From CAVVDY01 sp963819645 (GTDB taxonomy: Bacteria; Acidobacteriota; Terriglobia; Terriglobales; Acidobacteriaceae): 64,000 nt of DNA. The DNA lies in contig CAWFWZ010000011.1 of the NCBI GenBank assembly GCA_963819645.1, positions 62,001 to 126,000 on the forward strand. Direction: 5' to 3'. Positions 25,373 through 34,664 of this stretch are shown here, one piece after another. The notes below the pieces were generated by a model. It saw nothing but the letters and a program-made list of their open reading frames with translations. It ran no database searches and was not told the origin of the DNA. Every line of letters starts with the position of its first letter. Position 1 is the first letter of the stretch. The translations under genes and the position numbers were made by a program.

Positions 25373-26917
25373 TTACGCGACCCGCAGGGAACCGCCCTTG
25401 CGCAAGGCTTCGGAGTTTTCACTGGCAGACGTGGGCAGCACGATGGTGAATATCGATCCATGTCTCTGCGGTGAGTAGGCGCTGCGTACGCGTATGGTTC
25501 CACCATGTTTCTTCACGATCTCGCGTGACACCCAGAGACCAAGTCCACTGCCGGTTTTTCCTTTCGTGGTGAAGAACGGATCGAAGATCTTGAACCACAA
25601 GCGGCGAGGAATGCCTTCGCCGTTGTCACAAACACTCACCACCAATCGTTGCGTTTGGCCGACCCGCCTACTCCGCGCGCGCACGCGAATCTCCCCTCCG
25701 GCTGAGAGCGCATCGACGGCGTTCTCCATCAGGTTGTCGAACACCTGTCGCAACTCGCCGGCATAGCCAGACACCAGCGGCGCATCCTTGACCTCCAGTG
25801 TCAGCTCAATTCCCTTAGCGTCCAATTTCTTTTTCTTCCAGCGCGCAATGTGTTCGAGGATTTCAGCAATGTCGACCTGGGTTCTTTCCCGGCTGGCCTT
25901 GTGGTAGCTGAGCGTCTGACGGGTAATCTCTCCGGCACGCTGCACCTCTCTTTGCAGAAGGTCGGCATATTTGCGGGCCTCGTCATCAAGCGGTTCATGG
26001 TGGAACAGCAGGAAAGCGAGATTGGTAATGCACTCCAACGGATTGTTGACTTCGTGGGCGAGAGTTGCCGCCAGGCGTCCGGCGGCCGCGAGCTTCTCTT
26101 TCTCGATGATGGCGGCTTCGGCAGCTTTGCGCTGGCTGATGTCGCGCACAATTTTCGACGCGCCAATCACACGGCCCTTCTGGTCCTTAATGGGCGACAC
26201 GGTGAGCGAAATATCGAATACCTCGCCGCTCTTGCGCATGCGCCGGGTTTCGAAATGTTCGATACGCTCTCCCGCCCGTATTTTTCCCAGGATGTGCGGC
26301 TCTTCATGCTGCAACTCGAGCGGAATGATGGTCAAAACTGAGCGGCCGACAATTTCCTCCGCGGTGTATTCGAACATCCGCTCGGCGGCTGCGTTCCAAT
26401 CCGTGATCACGCCATTCAGGTCTTTGGCAATGATGGCATCATCCGAGGACTCAACAATGGCCGCCAACCGGGATTGTGCGGCCTGCTCACGCTGCTGCAC
26501 GCCAATGTCGCGGGCGATCAGGGCCGAGCCGATGACTCGGTTTGTAGCGTCCCGGATGGGAGAAACTGCGACTGAGATTTCGATCCTTTTTCCGTCCTTA
26601 GACAGCCGCTGCGTCTGGTAGTGGTCAATGCGTTCGCCGCGCCGCAGTCGCTCCAGATGTGCCAGTTCCTCGTGGTACAAGTCGGGAGGTACAAGCAGCA
26701 GAACCGATTGGCCGATGACCTCCTCAGGAGCGTAACCGAACATCAGGCTGGCAGCGGTGTTCCAGGTGTTGATGGTCCCGTGCTCGTCTCTCCCGATGAT
26801 CGCATCTTCGGACGAGTCAACAATGGCAGCCAGTCGGGTGATGATTTCCTCTGGCGACAGCCGTTGAAAACGCAATCCAACTCTGTTGTTTGCGGTAGTA
26901 GTAACGGGACTCGGCAC
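25373..26917 (-). CDS. PAS-PAS sensor histidine kinase (soluble)
   Basis: 514 residues. Two PAS domains (about 22-140 and 148-262), each with the SS-DAI--D--G-I--WN-AA---F-Y--EE--G start, are followed by a HisKA dimerisation domain. Its H-box is RLAATLAHEVNNPLE (His288). The catalytic domain has DNLMENAVDAL (N box), VCDNGEGIP (G1) and FFTTKGKTGSGLGLW (G2). No membrane segment or receiver domain is present, so this is a cytosolic kinase that signals to an unknown regulator. PAS domains may bind haem, flavin or a small ligand. The GTG at 26917 is the apparent start; an ATG just upstream is out of frame, so the first residues are uncertain. It is divergent from the TIR-TonB gene. Confidence 0.92.
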   Translation of the reverse strand: MPSPVTTTANNRVGLRFQRLSPEEIITRLAAIVDSSEDAIIGRDEHGTINTWNTAASLMFGYAPEEVIGQSVLLLVPPDLYHEELAHLERLRRGERIDHYQTQRLSKDGKRIEISVAVSPIRDATNRVIGSALIARDIGVQQREQAAQSRLAAIVESSDDAIIAKDLNGVITDWNAAAERMFEYTAEEIVGRSVLTIIPLELQHEEPHILGKIRAGERIEHFETRRMRKSGEVFDISLTVSPIKDQKGRVIGASKIVRDISQRKAAEAAIIEKEKLAAAGRLAATLAHEVNNPLECITNLAFLLFHHEPLDDEARKYADLLQREVQRAGEITRQTLSYHKASRERTQVDIAEILEHIARWKKKKLDAKGIELTLEVKDAPLVSGYAGELRQVFDNLMENAVDALSAGGEIRVRARSRRVGQTQRLVVSVCDNGEGIPRRLWFKIFDPFFTTKGKTGSGLGLWVSREIVKKHGGTIRVRSAYSPQRHGSIFTIVLPTSASENSEALRKGGSLRVA

Positions 26918-27150
26918 TGGACATTATCGCATCATGCCGAAGGCGAACTGGGGGACGCACGACGCGTTCTTAGTTCGATGGCCAGCAGCACGGAAATGGT
27001 TGCTTCTGGAAAAACGCCTCCAATCCCATCTGGAAGTGCCTCGTAGTGGTCCGGTATCAGCAAGTTCTCTGACTCTGCGCCCGTTTCGGCTTACAATGTG
27101 GCAGCTTGGCTAAAGCCTGCTGTCAATGGCTGTTTGCCGCGCCGAACCCT

Positions 27151-28903
27151 ATGGGCCAAGAAGACGTCCCAATCGCATTCTTTAGTTACTGCCGTGAGGA
27201 TTCCGAGTTCGCGCTGAAGCTCGCCGCGGATTTGAAGGTGGCCGGTGCACAAGTGTGGATCGATCAGCTCGACATCGAACCGGGCACGCCTTGGGACCGC
27301 GCGGTGGAAGATGCCCTCACCAACTCTCCTCGCATGCTGGTGGTTCTCTCTCCGGTGTCGGTGAACTCCGATAATGTCAGAGATGAAGTCTCCTTCGCTC
27401 TCAGCCGGCAGAAGCGCGTTATCCCCGTGCTGTATCGCGATTGCGAAGTACCCTTCCGGCTGGCGCGTCTTCAGCACATCGACTTCCGGCCCGACTATGA
27501 AAGAGCATTGGCGATTTTGGTGCGCGCACTTAGCGGACAACCGGCGCACTCGCATGCGTCGTCCGGTGCAGCAGTTGCTGCGGCGGTCGAGAGCCCAGTT
27601 CCGGCCGTCGAGACTGAGGAGCAAGCCCGACAGCAGAAGCTGGAAGACGATCGCCGGCTGGCCGACGAGCAAGCGCAATTAGAACAGGCGCGCAAGTATG
27701 CCGCCGAACAAGCCCGCGTTAAGAAGGAGCGAGAGGCCGCTGCACAAGCTGCGCGCGAGCAGGAGCAACAACGAACCGAGGCCGAAGCCCGAGCCAGCCA
27801 GGAACAGTCGCGTCGAGAACAACGGGCCGCGGAACAGGCGCGGCTTGAAGAAGAAACGCAGCTGGCTGCCGAGCGAGTGCGACTGGCGCAACAAGAGAAG
27901 GATCGCCGCGAAGCCGAAATCAAAGCTCGCCAGGAGCAGTTACGGCGCGAAGAGCAAGAATCCGTCGAGCGTAAGAGCATGGTTCTCGATGCGGAGCCGA
28001 AGCCGGAGCCGGAAGTCACGAAGCCAGAATTGCATCCCGGCAAAAGCAGCCCGAGCGGCGCACCCGCGGCGGAGCCTGCGCGCCCCGCAGCAGCCGTAAA
28101 ACCGGTGACACCGTCGGCCCCCATCACGTCCACGCGCCCGCGCTTGTAGCCAAAGTTCCTCCGCCTCGACAGCCACAAGCAACGGCCCGAGTCTCACATC
28201 GCCCAAGTATCTGACCGGCGGCGCGATTCTTGTCGTTGCGCTGGGGATCATTGCCTTTGTGCTAACCCATCGTGGCGGCCCGGAGAAGCCATCCGAAAGC
28301 AAAGTCGCGGAGAGCAAATCAGCCGAAACCGCCGCCGTGCAGCAGCCCCAACCTCCCGCCGCGACCAGTCCTTCGGAACCTGCACCTTCATCGGCGTCGC
28401 CATCGGCCGCCGCTCCATCAAGCGCATCGAGTCAGGACGCGGCGAAAGAGAAGACAACCCCTGCTGCCACCAACAAGGAACTGGCTAAATCCAAGAGTCC
28501 GGCTCATCCTCAGAGTGCGCTCGCCGACCTGGGTCTGCCCGGCGGCGGCACGTCACTGAACGCTTCCAATGCGGCGAACGCCTCCAACACAGCAAAAACT
28601 GCCGCGTCTCCCAATCGCGTCCGCATTTCGCAGGGCGTCTCACATGGATTGCTCATGAGCGAGATAGCGCCGAAGTATCCGCCGCTGGCGCGCTCGGCAC
28701 GCGTCCAGGGCCAGGTCGTGCTCGACGTTGTCATCGGCAAGGACGGAGCCGTCAGAAACATCACGGCCAAGAGTGGCCACCCTTTGCTGGTTCCTGCGGC
28801 CATCGACGCTGTCAAACAGTGGCGCTACCAGCCCTACAAACTCGACGGCAAGCCAGTCGACGTCAGTACTGAGATCGTGGTGAACTTCACTCTGACCAAC
28901 TGA
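27151..28903 (+). CDS. TIR domain - coiled coil - membrane helix - TonB C-terminal domain fusion, frameshifted
   Basis: Residues 1-125 are a TIR_2-type domain. FFSYCREDSEFALKLAADL is the strand A/helix A region, and IDQLDIEPGTPWDRAVEDAL follows. In NVRDEVSFALSRQKRVIPV, Glu79 lines up by position with the catalytic glutamate of NADase TIRs such as SARM1. Residues ~145-290 are an unbroken Gln/Glu/Arg/Ala coiled coil like TolA. A Pro-rich stretch and then one membrane helix (YLTGGAILVVALGIIAFVL) follow. A Ser/Ala/Pro linker leads to a C-terminal ~90-residue TonB-C domain (MSEIAPKYPPLARSARVQGQVVLDVVIGKDG, QWRYQPYKLDGKPV). One insertion or two deletions between 28138 and 28205 must be corrected to join the halves. 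Topology puts TIR in the cytosol and TonB-C in the periplasm. Function is unknown. Confidence 0.75.
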
Positions 28904-29328
28904 AGGGCATCAGCTATCAGCCGTCAGCTATCAGCCTAGGAGTGCCGAACAGCACAGTCCTAACTCGTTGGCTGGTAGCTGGCGCTGGGGACTGGCAGCT
29001 ATCAATCGTGACGCGCCTCACAAAAAATATCGTTACGCGATACCTTGTTTTCAACGACATAGCGCACTTTTGTATCGCAAATGATTGAGCCGCAGCGGGT
29101 TATACGTACTTACCAGATATCAAAGAACTTAGCGGGATCCCGCTCCGCAGGGACACTCTTCGGTGGCCTCGAGGGCAGTCTACGAGTTGCCGGAGTGACT
29201 GGCACGGGAAAATCGTCGGGCGCAGGTTACGAAGGTGGTAGGGATTCCCGAAACGGGAATTCAAGAATCATATCGAGGGGCGCAGCTGGACTTGGCGTGA
29301 CGGAAGCGCTGCAGCTGGAGGCAGAAGC
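28904..29328. other. Intergenic region with a 13-bp tandem repeat
   Basis: Just after the TIR-TonB stop, TCAGCTATCAGCC is present twice (28910-28922 and 28924-28936), and degenerate copies (GGTAGCTGG, GGCAGCTATC) follow to about 29000. No gene was recognised from here to the hairpin at 29329. Confidence 0.5.
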
Positions 29329-29371
29329 CGAGTGTCCCACCCAACCAAACCGCGGTTGGATGGGACACTCG
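29329..29371 (-). terminator. Strong hairpin between convergent genes
   Basis: A 17-bp stem with one mismatch: left arm 29329-29345 (CGAGTGTCCCACCCAAC), 9-base loop, right arm 29355-29371 (GTTGGATGGGACACTCG). It lies 17 bases beyond the stop of the minus-strand secreted-protein gene and is the likely end of its transcript. No U-run follows, so termination by this hairpin alone is not certain. Confidence 0.6.
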
Positions 29372-29387
29372 GCAGCCGCTTCTCTCG

Positions 29388-29822
29388 TTACTTCTCCAGG
29401 ATCAACTGGCAGCTCACGGCGTAACCCGCATCCACCGGGAAGCCCTTCACTTCGTGGCCATCGTCCACAATTACGTATTCGAAATGAGCGTCGGGGGCCG
29501 GCTGGCCAGCGATTGTCACCTCGTAAGTCACGGCTCCGGTGCAGTCCGGGTTCACCGTGGCTGGATCGTTCTGCCTCGTCTTATGGGTCCACGGAAGAAT
29601 GGTGCCATTCAGGCTGACTTTCCCGTAGCCATTCCACTGGCCTCGGCCGTCGCTGAATACGTAGCCGTAGGCGGCAAAGGGTTGTCCCCCGTAGGCTCCG
29701 GAACAGCTATAGCCGTAGGCTCCCGTAGCCGAGCGGAGGTTGCATGCCTTATTTGGAGACTGGCCAAAGGCTGCGATTGCCAACATCAGAGTAACTACCA
29801 GCAATGTCATCTTCGTTTTCAT
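29388..29822 (-). CDS. Small secreted protein of unknown function (144 aa)
   Basis: The ATG at 29822 follows AAGGAGC. A clear signal peptide (MKTKMTLLVVTLMLAIAAFGQ, cleavage after about 20) leads to a mature part beginning SPNKACNLRSATGAYGYSCSGAYGG. The core is Gly/Tyr-rich and beta-like, with four Cys in all (KAC, GYSC, NPDC, AVSC) that could form two disulfides. It ends SCQLILEK. It is probably periplasmic or exported. Proteins of this style, with AYGYSCSG and a later GxGxVSLNG pattern, recur in soil bacteria as unknown families. Confidence 0.75.
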   Translation of the reverse strand: MKTKMTLLVVTLMLAIAAFGQSPNKACNLRSATGAYGYSCSGAYGGQPFAAYGYVFSDGRGQWNGYGKVSLNGTILPWTHKTRQNDPATVNPDCTGAVTYEVTIAGQPAPDAHFEYVIVDDGHEVKGFPVDAGYAVSCQLILEK

Positions 29823-29914
29823 GAACAAGCTCCTTTCATTACGTCTTTTCGAAACTGTGTTAAATGTTTGTCTCGCTTCGACGAGACTTCTCAGGCTTGC
29901 GCGCCCAGTCGGGC

Positions 29915-30947
29915 TTATGGTTGCCGCACGAAGCCGTGACACGTAACCGCGTCACAGTAGTACCCCATGACGGTTCCGAAGTCATTGAGACCCACCGGGA
30001 TTGTTCCTTCTCCGGGGTCGGTGCCGGCACCGGGAATATCAAACGTAGTGATATTTCCACGCCTGCTGCGGACAAAGCCGTGGTACACGCCGCTGGGATC
30101 GAAGTAGTCTCCCGTGATCTCGCCCCAAACGTTGTTGTTTGCTGGTTCGGTGCCCGATGCGCCCGCTACGTCGAAGGCGGTGAAAGAGCCGTTAGCGATC
30201 GCGCACAAAACCGTGCTCAGTGGAAACCGTGTCCAAGTAAAGTCCGATGACGTCGCCTTCCAGATTGATGCTGTACGCATAGGTGCCATTGACGGCGCCG
30301 GGTGCGTCGAACTTGACGATCTGGCCACTGGGTTTGCGCAAATAGCCGTGAGAGATATCATCTGCGTCGACGAATTGACCCGTGACGATCCCAAATGCGT
30401 TGATGCAAGTGAAGTAGCAACCTTGGGAAGGGATCGATCCGCCAGGAATGTCGTAACTGGTGAACTTTCCGTTGGCGGTGCGCAGAAACGCATGACGGAC
30501 GTTGCTTGGGTCGCGATAAACTCCAACCGCTGTGCCCTCCAGGTTGATGCTAATGAGGATGGTGCGAATTGAGCCGGGGAAATCCACCGTGGTGAAGCGC
30601 CCGCGACAGTCGCGCAGGAAGCCGTGAACGTGGTCGTTGGCGTCAGAGTAAGCGCCGGCGATGGTACCGAACACATTCATGCTCAGGGCCTGCGTGCCGA
30701 CGCTGCCGCCTGCATCCGGAACGTCGATGGTGGTGATGTGGCCTTGCGGGGTGCGCAGGAACCCGTGGGAGATGCCAGCCGCGTCGATGCTAAAGCCGGT
30801 TATCGTGCCATCGTCGAGAATGACGGCGGGTTGTACGACCCCGACGGCACCCGGCGGGTCAAAGGTGGTTATCGTCTGTGCAGAAGTTGGAATCGTAATC
30901 GCCAGGCCGGCGACAAGGAGGGCGAAAAGCAGAAGCAAGCGTTTCAT
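29915..30947 (-). CDS. Secreted HAF-repeat protein, one frameshift
   Basis: The ATG at 30947 has a GAGG ribosome site. A signal peptide (MKRLLLLFALLVAGLAITIPTSAQ) is followed by about seven copies of a ~40-residue repeat whose consensus is HGFLR---G-FTTFD-PGA------SIN--G---G-Y-D. This is the pattern of the HAF family of extracellular repeats, expected to form a beta-propeller. The first frame stops at 30192 after HGFVRDR. Removing one T near 30199 continues it as NGSFTAFDVAGASG and two more repeats, ending CHGFVRQP at 29915. The total is about 343 residues. No enzymatic motif is seen. It is divergent from the kinase gene. Confidence 0.8.
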
Positions 30948-31159
30948 TGGCATCCTCACGCTCGAAGCTTGAATTTGGGTTGCTTCGAGTGAGGCTGAGT
31001 GTGCCGCTACTGCTAGCAGGAGTCGATGCGCCAGCGGTCATCTGCGGGTAATTTGGAAATCATCCCGGTAAGTGGTTGAGTCCGAAGATGCAAATCAAGA
31101 TGCTAGGCCGTCGGTCACGCGTAGTAGTACCATTGCGGACATTCTCTAGAAGACCGTAA

Positions 31160-34100
31160 ATGGAGCAGACCCTGCAACGCCGGGTGCGTTTTGGCGACTT
31201 CGAGCTCGACCCTCGGGCCGGAGAGCTGCATAAGAACGGCCAGGGCACGGTGTTGCAGGAGCAGCAACTCAAAGTCCTGTTGATGCTAATCGAGCGCGAC
31301 GGCGAGATCGTCACCCGCGACGACATCAAGAACAAGCTCTGGCCCAACGACACTGTGGTCGAGTTCGACCACAGTATCAACAACACAATCAGGAACCTGC
31401 GGCGAGCGCTTGAAGATTCAGCCGACGACCCCAAATACATCGGGACGGTGGCGCGACGTGGCTATCGGTTGATGGTGCCGGTGGAGTGGGTCGGGGCGGA
31501 GGATTCTTCCGGCGCTATCCCATCCCGAGCAAACCCCGAGACTAATCGAGGGGGAGTCGAGGGACCGGCAGTTGAAGATTCCGAAGCTCTTCCTAAAGCC
31601 AGGCTGAAAATTGGGGGCCTCACCGGTAAGGTGGTTTCGCACTACCGCGTGCTGGAAGTCATCGGCGGCGGCGGCATGGGGCTGGTATATCGCGCGGAAG
31701 ACTTGAAGCTGGGTCGCCCGGTGGCGCTGAAGTTCTTGCCGGAAGAAGTGGGCGACGATCCCAAGGCGCGTGAGCGCTTCGAGCGCGAAGCGCACGCGGT
31801 CTCATCGCTGAACCACCCCAACATCTGCACGATCTACGATTTCGACGAGCATGAAGGCCATCTCTTCATCGCGATGGAATTGCTGCAAGGGAAAACGCTT
31901 CGCGATCACCTCGCCGATGGACGTTTTCGACTGGGTGAGCCGGAGGGGCTGGAGATCGGGATCCAGATCGCGTTGGGGTTGGAAGCGGCGCATGATAAGG
32001 GGATCATTCATCGCGACATCAAGCCCGCCAACATCTTCATCACTGAGAAGAACGTGGCGAAGATATTGGATTTTGGCGTGGCGAAGGTAATTCAGCTTTC
32101 CGGATTGGTGGAAGCGCCGGACTTTAGTCCGCCGGAAGAGGGCGCGAATCAACCTGGGCTTCAGCCCCGGTCTTCGACCAGAGTCGAAACTGCCCTCACC
32201 CTTACCGGTACCGAGCTGGGCACTGCCGGCTACATGTCTCCGGAGCAAATTCGCGGCGAGAAGCTGGACGCGCGCACCGACATTTTCTCCTTCGGCCTGG
32301 TCCTGTACGAGATGGCTGCGGGTCAGCGGGCGTTCGGTGGCGAGACGGCCGCAGTGGTGCGCGATGCAATTCTGAATGACTCCCCTGCTCCAGTGCGTGA
32401 GCTAAATTCCACGCTTCCAGCAAGACTGGTCGCGACGATCGACAAGTGTCTGGAAAAGGATCGTGAGCGCCGATTTCAATCGGCCTCCGATCTCGCCTTC
32501 GCCTTGAAGGCGCTCTCGGAGAATGCCAGCGCTCCCGTGCAAATTACCAAGCATTCGAGTTCAAGCAAGAACTGGGTTCTGCTCGTGGCTGCTCCGGCTC
32601 TTTTGGCTATCGCAATGGCAACTTTCGTTTGGTGGTTTCGACCTACTGCCATCCCGGTGGTTGAGTCCGTGACCCAACTCACTCACGACGGGCAACCGAA
32701 GACATGGGGAGCGCTGGTTACGGATGGATCCCGGCTTTACTTCAACGAAGGCCTCATGGGAAGCAAGAAGATCGTGCAGGTCTCGACCGCCGGCGGCGAA
32801 ACCAGCGTCGTACCTACCCGACTTACGGACCCAAGAACCATGGGAATCGCGCCTGACGGTTCTTCGCTGCTGGTCTTCGACGGAGAAGCAAGTGTGAAAC
32901 CGTTGTGGCAGGTTCCGCTTCCGAGCGGCGAGCCGCAGCGTCTCGGTGCGATTGAAGGCAACTTCGCCGACTTCTTGCCCGACGGACGGGTGGTGTTCGC
33001 TGCAGGTTCCGACGTATCTGCCGCCTTATATGTGGCGGAGAAAGACGGCTCAAATGTGCGCAAACTATATACGGGGCCACTGCCCTACTGCATACGAGTG
33101 TCCCCTGACGGAAGGCAAATTGTCGGCTCTACCTACGTTGCTCAGGATGACTCGACTCACCTGATCGAGATTGCAGCCGACGGCTCAGGTGCCCATGAGA
33201 TCTTGAGCGGCAACTCAGAGGCAGGGATAGGTTGTAGTCAGTCTTGGACACCTGACGGAAACTACCTTGTTACCCCGTATGGGGGAAACATTCTGCTAAT
33301 GAGTATGAAGACAGGAATATTCCAGCCGCATCAGAAGCCGATTCGGCTTACCAATGGGCAATTGAGCTACTTACAGTTATGCCTGAGTCGCGATGGAAAA
33401 CGCCTTTATGCGGTGGGCTCGAAACAGCGGGTTGAACTTGTCCGATACGACGCGAAATCCCACCATTTTGTGCCATTCCTCTCAGGGATGAACGCAATCA
33501 GTGTGACGTTTTCACGGGATGGTCAATGGGTCGCATACGTATCCCTTGCTGATGGGAGTCTTTGGCGCAGTCGCGCCGACGGCACCGACAAGATGCAGCT
33601 CACCCATCCGCCCACGTCGGTTATGGATCTGGCGATTTCTCCGGACGCTAAGAGGATTGCATTTGGAAACAATAAGGAGGAACTGCATGTCATCAACATG
33701 GATGGTACGTCGGAACAAGTGCTAGCGAGCCGAGGTGAGTACCCAGAAGCGTCATGGTCTCCCGACGGAAACTCGCTAGTGTTTACCAGCCCGATCGAGA
33801 GCAAGGAAGGCAGCGAGCATCGCTCGATGCAGCTAGAGACGATTAACCTGCAGAACGGAACGCACTCCGTCGTTCCGTCATCGGAAGGAATGGGTGCCGC
33901 TTTTTGGATGACTGCGGACATGCTCATCGCTTGGAAGGATGACACGACCAAATTAGTGGCACTTAACCTCCGGAATGGAAAGATGACCGACTTGGCTTCC
34001 GGGATGATTGTCGCCATGGCTGCCTCACCGGACCTCAAGTATGTCTACTACGAAGCAGGTGGACCGGAGCCAAAAGCAATGCGCATTCGAGTTGCCGACC

Positions 34101-34249
34101 ATAAGGTCGAGGAAATCACGAGCTTGAAAGATCTTCGTCTACCCACTTATTTTGGTGGTCAGATCGCGGTTGCGCCGGACGGATCTGCAGTTTTTCCCCG
34201 TGACATCGGGTCACAGGAAATCTACGCCCTGACAATCAAGTGGCATTGA
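31160..34249 (+). CDS. Winged-helix / Ser-Thr protein kinase / TolB-like propeller protein
   Basis: 1029 residues, intact. Residues 8-108 are an OmpR-type winged helix (VRFGDFELDPRAGELHKNG, then GTVARRGYRL), used here without a receiver. Residues ~161-455 are a PknB-like kinase: glycine loop IGGGGMGLVY, Lys191 (VALKF), HRDIKPAN at 284-291, DFG at 304-306 and GYMSPEQIRG as the APE equivalent. A membrane helix spans ~472-493. The rest (~500-1029) is a WD40/TolB-like propeller with repeated SPDG/-DG-- motifs. Topology would place the helix-turn-helix and kinase in the cytosol and the propeller in the periplasm. The activation loop has an extra ~27 residues encoded by palindromes (32115-32188). 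A membrane-tethered transcriptional response is possible but unproven. Confidence 0.92.
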   Translation: MEQTLQRRVRFGDFELDPRAGELHKNGQGTVLQEQQLKVLLMLIERDGEIVTRDDIKNKLWPNDTVVEFDHSINNTIRNLRRALEDSADDPKYIGTVARRGYRLMVPVEWVGAEDSSGAIPSRANPETNRGGVEGPAVEDSEALPKARLKIGGLTGKVVSHYRVLEVIGGGGMGLVYRAEDLKLGRPVALKFLPEEVGDDPKARERFEREAHAVSSLNHPNICTIYDFDEHEGHLFIAMELLQGKTLRDHLADGRFRLGEPEGLEIGIQIALGLEAAHDKGIIHRDIKPANIFITEKNVAKILDFGVAKVIQLSGLVEAPDFSPPEEGANQPGLQPRSSTRVETALTLTGTELGTAGYMSPEQIRGEKLDARTDIFSFGLVLYEMAAGQRAFGGETAAVVRDAILNDSPAPVRELNSTLPARLVATIDKCLEKDRERRFQSASDLAFALKALSENASAPVQITKHSSSSKNWVLLVAAPALLAIAMATFVWWFRPTAIPVVESVTQLTHDGQPKTWGALVTDGSRLYFNEGLMGSKKIVQVSTAGGETSVVPTRLTDPRTMGIAPDGSSLLVFDGEASVKPLWQVPLPSGEPQRLGAIEGNFADFLPDGRVVFAAGSDVSAALYVAEKDGSNVRKLYTGPLPYCIRVSPDGRQIVGSTYVAQDDSTHLIEIAADGSGAHEILSGNSEAGIGCSQSWTPDGNYLVTPYGGNILLMSMKTGIFQPHQKPIRLTNGQLSYLQLCLSRDGKRLYAVGSKQRVELVRYDAKSHHFVPFLSGMNAISVTFSRDGQWVAYVSLADGSLWRSRADGTDKMQLTHPPTSVMDLAISPDAKRIAFGNNKEELHVINMDGTSEQVLASRGEYPEASWSPDGNSLVFTSPIESKEGSEHRSMQLETINLQNGTHSVVPSSEGMGAAFWMTADMLIAWKDDTTKLVALNLRNGKMTDLASGMIVAMAASPDLKYVYYEAGGPEPKAMRIRVADHKVEEITSLKDLRLPTYFGGQIAVAPDGSAVFPRDIGSQEIYALTIKWH
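32115..32188 (+). repeat. Three palindromes inside the kinase gene (activation-loop insert)
   Basis: GGACTTTAGTCC at 32119-32130, GGGCTTCAGCCC at 32156-32167, and TTCGAC (4-base loop) GTCGAA at 32173-32188. The first two share the GACTTTAGTC and GGGCTTCAGCCC cores with the intergenic elements at 45581-45728 and 50941-51088. They remain in frame and code for residues ~318-343 between DFG and the APE motif. Confidence 0.7.
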
Positions 34250-34436
34250 GCGGGTTCCTTCATCCGACCATCCTTACAATTTAGGCGCGAATTTCAGGTG
34301 CTGCTGAACCCCGGCATTGAGCTCCCCCGCACCATTCCGGTAAACCCAATTAGCTGTGGTGGTGGGTGAGCCGACCCCATTCCTCGTCCGGGCAGGACAG
34401 CCAAGTGAAATTTCCCACCAAAGTGTGACTTTCTGC

Positions 34437-34464
34437 TTGACAGGCAACAGCTTGGGCGTAAACT
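34437..34464 (+). promoter_or_regulatory. Candidate sigma-70 promoter of the dcw cluster
   Basis: A perfect TTGACA (34437-34442), a 16-base spacer and TAAACT (34459-34464, four of six matches to TATAAT). It lies 200 bases before mraZ and directly before a row of MraZ-type repeats, which supports its role as the mraZ promoter. Confidence 0.55.
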
Positions 34465-34473
34465 TCTTCTCAA

Positions 34474-34498
34474 GTGGTAGAAAGTGGGAGACGGTGGT
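34474..34498 (+). promoter_or_regulatory. Candidate MraZ operator (three repeats, 10-bp period)
   Basis: GTGGT (34474-34478), GTGGG (34484-34488) and GTGGT (34494-34498) are spaced exactly 10 bp apart. MraZ proteins are known to bind TGGGN repeats separated by 5 bases in front of their own operon. Here they start about 10 bases after the -10 box, so MraZ binding would block transcription from this promoter. Two of the three repeats have T for G at the fourth position, so affinity may be reduced. Confidence 0.6.
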
Positions 34499-34664
34499 AA
34501 ATCCGATCAGCCAACCAGCCGATCGGTGGCCCAGTGGTCCTCCCGGTGGAAGCTTAAGCCGTACATGGTTCCTTTCGCCAATCGCGACTCGCAACCAGAT
34601 CGAAGCTGCCACATGGGGTGCAACACAAGGCCGACCTCCTCTCCCGGAAACGACGTAAGCGCCG

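Noticed and set aside
27495..28178. 227-codon minus-strand Ser/Arg/Cys-rich frame opposite the TIR-TonB coiled coil
   Set aside because: Its composition is the complement of the Gln/Glu/Arg/Ala coiled coil, with no start signal.
29081..29617. 178-codon plus-strand frame after the TIR-TonB gene
   Set aside because: It runs through the strong hairpin and the antisense of a secreted-protein gene, and its composition is not protein-like.
34274..34658. Frames of 100-150 codons on both strands upstream of mraZ
   Set aside because: They overlap the promoter and MraZ repeats and have no ribosome site. Treated as the leader region.
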